Assembly (NCBI GenBank): GCA_002416505.1
Contig: DIAM01000022.1
Coordinates: 57,362 to 85,857 of the forward strand
Direction: 5' to 3'
Length of the DNA stretch: 28,496 nucleotides
Source of the DNA: Gammaproteobacteria bacterium UBA5078
GTDB taxonomy: Bacteria > Pseudomonadota > Gammaproteobacteria > Pseudomonadales > Pseudohongiellaceae
Below the pieces are notes generated by a model. It had not been told where the DNA came from. It was given only the letters and a program-made list of their open reading frames with translations, and did not search any database. Numbering within the stretch: the stretch's first letter is position 1; each line of letters opens with the position of its first letter. Positions 14,592 through 22,831 of this stretch are shown here, one piece after another. The position numbers and the translations under genes are program-made.

Positions 14592-16073
14592 ATGTTTGAG
14601 ACCGCTGAGTTAGGACGCACCGTCAGCAAGGAAGATTTCGATGCACAGGAACCGCAATTGCGCGCGCAGCTTCTGAGCCTGCAGCGCCAACTGCGCGACT
14701 TGCAAGTGCCGGTGCTGATCGTCATCGCGGGGGTCGAGGGGGCGGGCAAAGGCGGTGTGGTCAATCGGCTCAATACCTGGTTCGACTCGCGTGGGGTGCG
14801 TACCAACGCGTTCTGGGAGTTGAGCGATGAGGAGCGCGAGCGTCCGCGTTATTGGCGTTTCTGGCGGGCGCTGCCCGAGCGAGGCAGCATCGGCCTCATG
14901 CTCGGTTCCTGGTATACCGAACCGATCGTCGAGCAGGCATTCGAGCGCAGCACTGTCGATAAATTCGAGCACGAATTGCGGCATATCGTCGAGTTCGAGC
15001 AGCTGCTGATCGATGATGGCGCCCTCGTCATCAAGCTGTGGTTTCACATCAGCAAGCAGGAGCAAGACCGGCGCGTAGATCAGGACATCGAAGAGCAAAT
15101 CGCCAGTCCGCAATTGAGTATTTTCGCGAAACGATATCAGCGTTTTATCGCGGTATCCGGGCGTGCCATTCGTCACACCGATATGGCCATAGCGCCGTGG
15201 CATATCATCGAGGCCACCGACGAGCACTACCAGCATATCAGCGTGGCGAAGATACTGGTGGAGAGCATGACGCGCTGCCGCGAGACGATCGAGCATTCGG
15301 CACAGCAGCAACAACCCGCAGCCAAGCGCGAGAACAAGGGCGAGGGTGGCAAGACCATCCTCGACACATTGGACCTTTCCGGGCACGTGGGGCGCGATGA
15401 CTATGAGCGGGAGCTGCACGAGCTGCAGAATCGGCTGCGGCGCCTGACGTGGCAGGCGAAGAAAGAGAAACGCGACACGGTATTGGTGTTCGAGGGCTGG
15501 GATGCGGCGGGCAAGGGCGGCAATATTCGTCGCCTTGTGGCGGGCATCGACGCGCGCCTCGTACGGGTGATTTCGGTCGCGGCGCCAAGCGACGAGGAGA
15601 AATCCCATCACTACCTGTGGCGCTTCTGGCGGCAATTGCCGAGGCCGGGTTATGTGACCGTCTACGATCGATCTTGGTATGGACGGGTCCTTGTGGAGCG
15701 CGTCGAAGGCCTGACCCCGAGACTGCATTGGGAGCGCGCCTATCAAGAGATCAATGACTTCGAGGAACAGTTGACCGAACACGGCATCGTGCTAAAGAAG
15801 TTCTGGTTACACATCAGCCCCGAGGAGCAACTGCGTCGCTTCAAGGAGCGCGAAGAGGTGGACTGGAAGAACTACAAGATCACCGACGAGGACTGGCGCA
15901 ACCGCGAGCAGTGGGCGGGCTATGAGCAAGCGGTGCATGACATGGTGTCCCGCACCAGCACCGCCAACGCGCCCTGGACTCTGGTGCCGGCGAACGATAA
16001 GAAGGTGGCACGCCTGATGGTGATCCGCACCGTGTGCGAGGCGCTCGAGGACGCCCTCGAGCAAACTTCCTAA
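14592..16073 (+). CDS. pap: Polyphosphate:AMP phosphotransferase (two PPK2 domains)
   Basis: A 493-residue protein with two tandem PPK2 domains. The first has Walker A GVEGAGKG (47-54) but GSWYTEP where the second has YDRSWYGR (358-365). The second has Walker A GWDAAGKG (302-309) and RFWRQLPRPG. The layout and length match class II PPK2 (PAP), which makes ADP from AMP and polyphosphate; the C-terminal domain is the catalytic one in this class, and the changed first domain is normal. GAGG at 14582-14585 supports the start. It is divergent from osmC. Confidence 0.95.
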   Translation: MFETAELGRTVSKEDFDAQEPQLRAQLLSLQRQLRDLQVPVLIVIAGVEGAGKGGVVNRLNTWFDSRGVRTNAFWELSDEERERPRYWRFWRALPERGSIGLMLGSWYTEPIVEQAFERSTVDKFEHELRHIVEFEQLLIDDGALVIKLWFHISKQEQDRRVDQDIEEQIASPQLSIFAKRYQRFIAVSGRAIRHTDMAIAPWHIIEATDEHYQHISVAKILVESMTRCRETIEHSAQQQQPAAKRENKGEGGKTILDTLDLSGHVGRDDYERELHELQNRLRRLTWQAKKEKRDTVLVFEGWDAAGKGGNIRRLVAGIDARLVRVISVAAPSDEEKSHHYLWRFWRQLPRPGYVTVYDRSWYGRVLVERVEGLTPRLHWERAYQEINDFEEQLTEHGIVLKKFWLHISPEEQLRRFKEREEVDWKNYKITDEDWRNREQWAGYEQAVHDMVSRTSTANAPWTLVPANDKKVARLMVIRTVCEALEDALEQTS

Positions 16074-16080
16074 GCGCCTT

Positions 16081-16101
16081 GCAGGCATGGGATTAGCCTG
16101 C
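16081..16101 (+). terminator. Weak hairpin after pap
   Basis: GCAGGC-N9-GCCTGC forms a six-base stem just after the pap stop and is followed by a T/C-rich stretch without a true T run. It may be a weak terminator between pap and the amidohydrolase gene. Confidence 0.3.
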
Positions 16102-16168
16102 GCCTCTTGCTTGTGAATTCGGATTGCTGCAAATTCCCAACAGCGAATTTCAATTCAGGAGAGAACCA

Positions 16169-19084
16169 ATGTCCGTTGCCAGCCCGTCCCAAGCCCGTGT
16201 GTGGTTTAGCACTCCTCTACTGGCCTTGTTTCTGTGCACTGGCGGCATCGCGAGCGCTGCTCTCGCCCAGGAGCGCGTGCTGGTCGACGCCGTGATGACC
16301 GAGGGCACGAATATGGCGGCGGCGGTCTCCCCCGACGGGCGCAGCCTGATCATCGCGCTGCAGGGCGTGCTCTGGTCGCTGCCGGCCACCGGCGGCGATG
16401 CACGAGCCCTAACTCCCCCCGAGATGGACGCGCAGGAGCCCGTGTGGGCCCCCGACGGTTCGCGCATTGCCTTCTATGGTTTCGTGGGAGATGCCTTCGC
16501 GATCTGGTCGATGAACCCCGATGGCAGCGACCTGACGCGCCTAGCCAATGGCGCCAGCGCCGATGCCCGCTACCCAGCCTTTACCGCAGACAGTCGGCAA
16601 ATACTCTATTCCAGCGACGAGGACGGCGGCTATGCCGTGTGGATGACGGATCGCAGCAGCGGCGAGCGTCGCCCCCTGACCAGCGCCAGGGAGACTGGCT
16701 ACGCACCGCCGACGACGCCGTATTTCTCCGGCGATGGCAATGCCGTCTATCCGACACTCTCGCCCTATGGTAATAACTTAGCCTGGGTGATCGATGGGCC
16801 GATCAACCGCCTAGTAGTGCGGGACCTGAACGCCCGGCAGGGCTTTCGCGAGCTGTATCGAGCGCCGCTATTGGGCGCGCCGCTCTGGTCCGCCGATGGC
16901 AACGCCCTGTACATCGTCGGCATAGACGAGCGCGAGACCTTCATCGCCCACGTCCCCTTGGATGGACTTGGCGCCAATCATATAGTCGAGGGTGGCGATA
17001 TCTTTCCCTTCCGCCCCAGCCTTGGGCCGGACGGCACGTTGTATTACACAGCCGATGGTCAAGTGAAGACCCTGAGCCCGGCCGGAGAGCCAGGCCGAGC
17101 GGTGCCTTTCTCCGCCAAGGTCACCCTCGACCGTACCCCCTACGAGCGACGCACCTATGACTTCCTGGATCAGACGCCTAAGAAAGCCCTAGGCATAATC
17201 GACCCCATCTTAGCGCCCGATGGCAGCCAAGCCGCGTTCGCCGCACTGGGTGACATCTGGCATAGCGATCTCGCGACGGGTGTCACGAAGAAACTCACGG
17301 ACGATGTGGCGATCGACATCTCCCCGTCTTGGTCGCCCGACGGCGAGCGCATCGCCTGGGTGTCGGACCGCGGCGGCATCGCCAATGTGTGGGTGATGAC
17401 GCTCGGCGATGGCAGCGCTGTCCAAGTCAGCGCCGTCGACAAGCCCGCGAGTGCGCCGGTGTGGTCGCCCGATGGCAGTAAGATCGCGTATCTAAAGGAC
17501 GAGGGCAACAGCGTGTTCGTCTCGTCCACTGTCAATGTGATCGACCTGGCCAGCTCTGCAGAGAGTGTGATCTCCGAGCCGATGTTCGGGCCCAGCACGC
17601 CGGCGTGGTCGCCCGATGGTAGCAAGATCGTGGTCACCCATCGCGACCCGGGCAATAGCCGCTTCCGCGAGGGTTTCAACGAGCTCTATGTGTTGCCCGC
17701 CGATGGCGTTGGCGAAAAGTTCTTCGTGGCCCCTGTGCCGGGCAAGTCCCTCGGTCGACGTCAACACAATCGCCCGGCTTGGTCGGCAAGCGGAGAGTTA
17801 GTCTACCGAGTCGATGGCGCGCTGTGGTCCGTGGCCATGGGCAACGACGGCACGCTCGGACTGGCGAGGCAGATTGCCGGCGCGGGCGAGAACCCGAGCT
17901 GGTCTGCCGATGGCAGCAAGTTGATCTATATGGATGGCGCGGCCATAAAGCTATTCGACAAGGCCTCGGGTCAGACACGGGACTTGGACATCCAGCCCGA
18001 GTGGGTCCAGGTGCGCCCGACGCAGTCGCTCACGATCAGGGCGGGGCGCCTGTTCGATGGCGTCAATGACGGCACGACCTCCTCGGTGGATATCGTGATT
18101 AACAACGGCGTGATCGTGGATGTGCGCATGGCCGGGTTTAGTCAGGTCATTGGCCCGTTCATCGATGCCTCGGACAAGTTTGTGATGCCCGGCCTGATCG
18201 AGAACCATACCCATCAGTCCATAAATCAGGGCGTGACGCTAGGCGAGCTGTATCTGTGCAATGCGATTACCTCGGTGCGCGAGACCGGCGACGATCCCTA
18301 TCACGCCGTGGAGCGCCGCGAGGCGGAGGCCTCCGGCCGTCGGCCCGGCCCGCGCGTGTTTACCGCAGGCCCACTGAACGAAGGCACACGCATCTCCTAT
18401 GGCGTTTCCGAGACGGTGGAGAGTGACGAGCGTGTGGCGGATTCCATGCGGCTATCCACGGCCTTACAGCTGGATATGTATAAGAGCTATGTGCGCCAAG
18501 ACTACAGCGCGCAGAAGCGCGTGATCGAGCTGGCCCATGCCAGTGGCATCCCCGTGTCCTCGCACGAACTCTATCCAGCCGTCGCCAATGGCATCGACCA
18601 GATGGAGCACTTGGCGGCCACCAGTCGACGCGGCTTTAGCCTGAAGGAGAGTCGCCTCAATATCGCCTATCAGGACGTGATCGAGCTGACCACGAAGTCC
18701 CGCGTGATCATCACGCCGACCATGGCCCTGAGTGAACGCAGCTCCGACCTCGACGCGCAGAAGGCGACCCTGCTGAAGATTGTGAATGGTGGCGGACGCA
18801 TCGTGGCGGGCACGGACTCGCCGTTCGTGACCTTCGCAGACTCACTGCATCGCGAATTGGAGATCTATGTCGAGGCGGGGCTTAGCACTTCGCAGGCGCT
18901 GCGCGCGGCGACTGGCGACGCGGCCGATGCGCTGGGCGCGGGCAATCAACTCGGCAAGATCGCGCGGGGTTATCTGGCGGATCTGGTGATACTCGATGGC
19001 AATGCCATCGAGGACATCACACAGGTGCGCGCCATCAATACCGTCATCAAGAATGGCGCAGTCGCCTGCAGCAATCCTCAGTAA
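16169..19084 (+). CDS. Exported TolB-like beta-propeller amidohydrolase
   Basis: A 971-residue protein. The start at 16169 has AGGAGAG just upstream; an alternative 15 codons earlier lacks one. A signal peptide ends near ALA33/Q34. Residues about 40-620 contain many WSPDGS.IA / YSSDEDGG propeller repeats (TolB/WD40-like). The C-terminal part is an amidohydrolase barrel with H680-T-H682, K772 (YKSYV), H799 (SSHELY), H814 (MEHLA) and D883 (AGTDSP), so the metal site is complete. It should hydrolyse an amide, peptide or cyclic substrate in the periplasm, with the propeller perhaps gating access. The architecture is known in marine and Bacteroidota-like genomes. It ends with no gap against the convergent M28 gene. 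Confidence 0.92.
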   Translation: MSVASPSQARVWFSTPLLALFLCTGGIASAALAQERVLVDAVMTEGTNMAAAVSPDGRSLIIALQGVLWSLPATGGDARALTPPEMDAQEPVWAPDGSRIAFYGFVGDAFAIWSMNPDGSDLTRLANGASADARYPAFTADSRQILYSSDEDGGYAVWMTDRSSGERRPLTSARETGYAPPTTPYFSGDGNAVYPTLSPYGNNLAWVIDGPINRLVVRDLNARQGFRELYRAPLLGAPLWSADGNALYIVGIDERETFIAHVPLDGLGANHIVEGGDIFPFRPSLGPDGTLYYTADGQVKTLSPAGEPGRAVPFSAKVTLDRTPYERRTYDFLDQTPKKALGIIDPILAPDGSQAAFAALGDIWHSDLATGVTKKLTDDVAIDISPSWSPDGERIAWVSDRGGIANVWVMTLGDGSAVQVSAVDKPASAPVWSPDGSKIAYLKDEGNSVFVSSTVNVIDLASSAESVISEPMFGPSTPAWSPDGSKIVVTHRDPGNSRFREGFNELYVLPADGVGEKFFVAPVPGKSLGRRQHNRPAWSASGELVYRVDGALWSVAMGNDGTLGLARQIAGAGENPSWSADGSKLIYMDGAAIKLFDKASGQTRDLDIQPEWVQVRPTQSLTIRAGRLFDGVNDGTTSSVDIVINNGVIVDVRMAGFSQVIGPFIDASDKFVMPGLIENHTHQSINQGVTLGELYLCNAITSVRETGDDPYHAVERREAEASGRRPGPRVFTAGPLNEGTRISYGVSETVESDERVADSMRLSTALQLDMYKSYVRQDYSAQKRVIELAHASGIPVSSHELYPAVANGIDQMEHLAATSRRGFSLKESRLNIAYQDVIELTTKSRVIITPTMALSERSSDLDAQKATLLKIVNGGGRIVAGTDSPFVTFADSLHRELEIYVEAGLSTSQALRAATGDAADALGAGNQLGKIARGYLADLVILDGNAIEDITQVRAINTVIKNGAVACSNPQ

Positions 19085-20428
19085 TTAGAAAGCCCCAGCG
19101 GGCCCGGGGAACACGACCGGGCTCTGCACACCCGTCTCCGAGATGCTGGAGACGCCGAAGAAATAATTGTCTATCACCACATTCTCCAGCGTGAATTCCT
19201 CGACATCCCCGACCGTTCGATAATTCGTCCACTGTGAGTCGGTGGTCAGGCGCCAGTGCAGTCGATAAGAAACTGCACCGGGCACCTTCTTCCAGCGCAG
19301 CGTGGTGTCGGGGCTGACTTGACCGCGGATGCTGACATCGAGCGGAGGGGCGGGGGCCCACGCCATCGAGGCGAGTGTGACCGCATTGAGCGCCGTGAGT
19401 TTCGCGGCATAGTCGAAGTCCACGTGCTCGATCACGTCGCCATAGGCGATGCCATCCTCAACGCGAATATCTTGGTGTTGCTGAGTGTAATTCTCGTTGG
19501 TCTCCATGATGCGCACGGCCGGCAAACCAACCTCATTGAAGGGGCGGTGATGGCCGCCGCGTCCGAAACGGTCGAGGCGGTATACCATCATCACGTCGAG
19601 GTTGGGCACGAAGCGGTCGGCCATGGTGTCGATGTAGCGCGCGAGGTTGCGCGAGGCCGAGTCGACCTCGCCGCCCTGGAAGCGACGCTGCTGCGCCTCC
19701 TCCGGCGTCTCGACGTCCCGCGTGCCCTCGGAGAAGACCCGCGCAGTGGCGTTATCGACCACTCCATTGACGCCGCGAATATTGCCGATCATGTCGTTGT
19801 TGATGACCGCCTGCATATGCCAGCCCTGCTCAAGGAGGTATTCGGCGAAGATGGCGCCGCCGTTCAAACCCTGTTCCTCTCCGGAGAGGCCGGTATAGAC
19901 GATGGAGCCGGGGAATTGATACTGGCTTAACACGCGTGCGGTCTCGAGAACCCCCGCCATGCCCGAGGCATTGTCGTTCGCGCCGGGGGAGTCGGAGGTG
20001 AAGTTCATCGGGTCGCTCACGCGGGAGTCGATGTCGCCGCTCATCATCACATAGCGATTCGTGTCGCGGGTGCCCCTTTGCACGGCGATGACATTGACCA
20101 CCTCGACGGGGTCTGGAATGCGGTTGGTGCCCGAGACGATGCCGCTGACATAGAAGACCTCTAGGCAGCCGCCACAGGCCTGCGAGATTGCCTCGAACTC
20201 GGCCTTGATCCAGCGCCGTGCGGCGCCGATGCCGCGGGTATCGGATTCGGTATCGGAGAGTGTGTGGCGAGTGCCGAAGCCCGCGAGTGTTTCGATATCG
20301 CGTTGGATGCGCGCGGCCTGGGGTGCTACCCCGATGTCGTAGAGGGCCATCTCATCGGCGACGGCCCCTAGTGGGAGTACGCTTCCGATAAGAAGGCTGC
20401 TGACTAGCGTTTTATGCATCAAGGTCAT
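19085..20428 (-). CDS. Exported M28 family zinc peptidase with C-terminal Fn3-like domain
   Basis: A 447-residue protein with a signal peptide ending near AVA24. The M28 motifs are PGANDNASG (D152), GEEQGL (E184/E185), NNDMIG (D212) and QQHQDI (H318). The first motif, normally xHxD, is GDID (131-134), so Asp replaces the first zinc-ligand His. From about residue 355 an Fn3-like segment with W/Y-rich strands follows. It probably acts as a periplasmic or secreted aminopeptidase. GGGAG six bases before the ATG supports the start. It is 166 bases downstream of the phospholipase gene on the same strand, and its stop directly abuts that of the convergent amidohydrolase gene. Confidence 0.88.
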   Translation of the reverse strand: MTLMHKTLVSSLLIGSVLPLGAVADEMALYDIGVAPQAARIQRDIETLAGFGTRHTLSDTESDTRGIGAARRWIKAEFEAISQACGGCLEVFYVSGIVSGTNRIPDPVEVVNVIAVQRGTRDTNRYVMMSGDIDSRVSDPMNFTSDSPGANDNASGMAGVLETARVLSQYQFPGSIVYTGLSGEEQGLNGGAIFAEYLLEQGWHMQAVINNDMIGNIRGVNGVVDNATARVFSEGTRDVETPEEAQQRRFQGGEVDSASRNLARYIDTMADRFVPNLDVMMVYRLDRFGRGGHHRPFNEVGLPAVRIMETNENYTQQHQDIRVEDGIAYGDVIEHVDFDYAAKLTALNAVTLASMAWAPAPPLDVSIRGQVSPDTTLRWKKVPGAVSYRLHWRLTTDSQWTNYRTVGDVEEFTLENVVIDNYFFGVSSISETGVQSPVVFPGPAGAF

Positions 20429-20539
20429 GTCTGGCTCCCGTTAATCCAAGCACTCGAAAATAGAAAGTGCTCAGACTAACAGTAGATAGAATAACTGCAC
20501 AAATTAATCTAGGCCGAGGACTTGCCTGATGCGCGCTGT

Positions 20540-20578
20540 TGCCCACAGGGAAAGCTTAACAAGTTCCACCTGTGGGCA
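20540..20578 (-). terminator. Stem-loop between phospholipase C and M28 genes
   Basis: TGCCCACAGG (20540-20549) and CCTGTGGGCA (20569-20578) form a perfect 10-bp stem with a 19-base loop, right after the phospholipase stop. No T run follows on the minus strand, so it may be a partial terminator, RNA processing site or operator for the M28 gene. Confidence 0.5.
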
Positions 20579-20594
20579 TAGGGACTGCAAGTGC

Positions 20595-22739
20595 CTATTC
20601 GGTGCCCATCATCGGGTCCGAGAGGCCATGCTTGCCGGTCTCGACGCGGCCTGCGAAACGCCGTAAGAAACCGTCATTCACATCGCTACTCACGCTCAAG
20701 TCATACCAGCTCGCCGAGTCTTGCAGAGACCACGCGCGCTGCACCGTCTCGCCCGGCTCTAGCTCGACCAGCCAGGGGCCGCCGCTACGATAGGCATTGT
20801 CCTCGATCATGAGTTTGCAGGCTGCGCTGCCCGTGTTGTGGAACGAGATACGCACGTCGCCGTCGACGTAGTCGAGCTGGCATTCGGGTCTAGCCATCTG
20901 ACTCGCGCCTGCATCGATATCGGCGATAACCCGCACGAAGCCATTGGGGCCATAGACCCAGAGTTCATGCCGCCCATCGTCCCCCGTGGTGTCCCAGACA
21001 TCGGCCAGGGTCTTGCCGGCCTCTACCGTATAGCGTCGCGGGATGCGCTCCAGATGCAGCTTGTCGTAGACATGGAACACTACCCCCTTGCTGCCGGTGT
21101 TGCGAAACAGCAGGCTGACCTTCGCGTCGTCCTCCACTAGGGAGTCCACGTGTAACTCGTAAGGCAGCTTGCGCGAGAAGCGCGTGCCACGCTCTTGGTA
21201 GAGCGCCTCGTGTTGATCGGGCACGCTGTAACGGGCCATCGTCATCTGCTGGGCATCCGTCGTCGCATAATTACTCGTGTCGGGGAGCTGGGATAGATCG
21301 GCCTGCTCGCGGCCGCTGAAATCGAAGGCGGAGCTAAGGTCCCCACACACGGCGCGATGCCATGGGCTGATACCCGGCACGGTCACATCGAAGCGCTTCT
21401 CGATAAACATCGCGAGCGAGGTATGGTCGAACACTTCCGAGTTCACCCAGCCGCCTTTACTCCAAGGCGACACCACATACATCGGGACCCGCGCACTCAG
21501 GCCGAACGGGCGCACATTGCCCGATATCGTGTCGTCGTCCTTGAGATAGGCGCGGGCCACGTCATGGAAGTATTCGCCGTCCAGGGGCAGGGTAGAGGCA
21601 CCCGCGAGCGTGCCGTCGAGATTGTAAGAGGGGACCGCGGGGGGAGGCAGGTGGTCGAACTGGCCATCGTTCTCATCGAAGGTGAGGAAGAACACCGTCT
21701 TACTCCACACCTCGGGGTTGCTGGTCAGGGCGTTGAGTACCTGCTCGGTGTAGTTGCTGCCTTTCTGCGGGCTGGACGGTCCGCCGGGATGTTCGGAGAA
21801 GGACTGCGGAGGCAGAACCCAAGATACCGCAGGCAGAGTGCCGTCCTTCGCCTGCGCGGCGAGATCATCCAGTGACCAATGTGACATGCCATTTTTATAG
21901 ATGGGAGAACCCTTCTTGGCGGTGCGGAAGCTCTCGAAGGCTAGGCAGCCATGCATGGCGCCGGTCCAATTGTCGTTGGGATCCTGATAGATGCGCCAAC
22001 TGACCCCTGCCTCCTCGAGCACGTCTGGAATGGTCGGCCACTTGAAGGCATTGCTCTTGTAGGTGTAACCAGGCTCTGGCCATATATCGACCTCGGGGTT
22101 CTGAATCCAGCAACGCAGATTATTGGGTTCGGAATCCGTGTCGGTACTATTGATGCCCTGCGCCCGCAGCTCGGGATTGAAGTTGCTGCCGCTGAAGAAG
22201 GTGATGCGGTTCGGATCTGTGCCCGAGGTGATGGAGCAATGGTAGGAGTCGCAGATGGTGAATGACTCCGCCAGCGCGAACTGAAACGGGATGTCGCCAC
22301 GCTTGTAATAGCCCATCGAGTTGTCGTTCTTATACTTTGGCCAATGGCCAAACTTGCCTTGATTCCATGCTGCCTGTGAGTCGGAGAAGCTATGGGGGGT
22401 ACTTGGCGCTAAGTAGGCATTGAACTTGGTGGGATCCATGTGAAACGGGGCAATTTCGCGCTCGCCGTTAGACTGAAACCACACCGGCTTGCCACTCTCT
22501 AGAGGCACTGGGAAGCGGTCGCCATAACCACGCACGCCCTTCATGGTGCCGAAGTAATGGTCGAAGCCGCGATTCTCTTGCATGAGGATCACGATGTGTT
22601 TGACATCGCTAATCGTGCCGGTATCGATGCTGGCCTGCACGGCTAGGGCTTTGCGAATGCTCAAGGGCAGGGCGGCGAGGGCGATCGTTGCACTCGTGCC
22701 GGCCGAGAGTGACAGAAACTTACGACGATCAATAGTCAT
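20595..22739 (-). CDS. Phosphocholine-specific phospholipase C, Tat-exported
   Basis: A 714-residue protein of the PlcH/PlcN phosphoesterase family. The N-terminus DRRKFLSLS plus a hydrophobic stretch is a twin-arginine signal. The catalytic domain starts with HIVILMQENRGFDHYFGT (49-65) and contains FFLTFDENDGQFDHLPPP; two C-terminal beta domains typical of the family (DUF756) follow from about residue 500. Length fits the family. It should cleave phosphatidylcholine or sphingomyelin headgroups outside the inner membrane, supplying phosphorus or choline. AGGAA six bases before the ATG supports the start. A hairpin separates it from the upstream TonB receptor gene on the same strand. Confidence 0.95.
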   Translation of the reverse strand: MTIDRRKFLSLSAGTSATIALAALPLSIRKALAVQASIDTGTISDVKHIVILMQENRGFDHYFGTMKGVRGYGDRFPVPLESGKPVWFQSNGEREIAPFHMDPTKFNAYLAPSTPHSFSDSQAAWNQGKFGHWPKYKNDNSMGYYKRGDIPFQFALAESFTICDSYHCSITSGTDPNRITFFSGSNFNPELRAQGINSTDTDSEPNNLRCWIQNPEVDIWPEPGYTYKSNAFKWPTIPDVLEEAGVSWRIYQDPNDNWTGAMHGCLAFESFRTAKKGSPIYKNGMSHWSLDDLAAQAKDGTLPAVSWVLPPQSFSEHPGGPSSPQKGSNYTEQVLNALTSNPEVWSKTVFFLTFDENDGQFDHLPPPAVPSYNLDGTLAGASTLPLDGEYFHDVARAYLKDDDTISGNVRPFGLSARVPMYVVSPWSKGGWVNSEVFDHTSLAMFIEKRFDVTVPGISPWHRAVCGDLSSAFDFSGREQADLSQLPDTSNYATTDAQQMTMARYSVPDQHEALYQERGTRFSRKLPYELHVDSLVEDDAKVSLLFRNTGSKGVVFHVYDKLHLERIPRRYTVEAGKTLADVWDTTGDDGRHELWVYGPNGFVRVIADIDAGASQMARPECQLDYVDGDVRISFHNTGSAACKLMIEDNAYRSGGPWLVELEPGETVQRAWSLQDSASWYDLSVSSDVNDGFLRRFAGRVETGKHGLSDPMMGTE

Positions 22740-22781
22740 GCTGAATTCCTATACAAGTACTGTTTGTTTGAAGTGGAAAGA

Positions 22782-22808
22782 GCGGTGCACCGATCAACGG
22801 TGCACCGC
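22782..22808 (-). terminator. Perfect hairpin after the second TonB receptor gene
   Basis: GCGGTGCACCG, loop ATCAA, CGGTGCACCGC: a perfect 11-bp GC-rich stem 23 bases downstream of the receptor stop. On the minus strand it is followed by TCTTTCC, a short weak T stretch. It is likely an intrinsic or attenuating terminator before the phospholipase gene. Confidence 0.6.
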
Positions 22809-22831
22809 CCGCATACCGTCATGCGTCTTGC

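Noticed and set aside
13934..14806. 290-residue version of the OsmC protein
   Set aside because: The extra N-terminal part reads antisense into pap and matches nothing; the ATG at 14395 gives a normal OsmC length.
14640..15030. Degenerate first PPK2 domain of pap as a sign of gene decay
   Set aside because: Two-domain class II PPK2 proteins normally have a changed N-terminal domain, so this is expected.
14610..15782. 390-codon open frame on the minus strand opposite pap
   Set aside because: It lies wholly within the pap gene, lacks recognisable motifs or a ribosome site, and is explained by the codon bias of GC-rich DNA.
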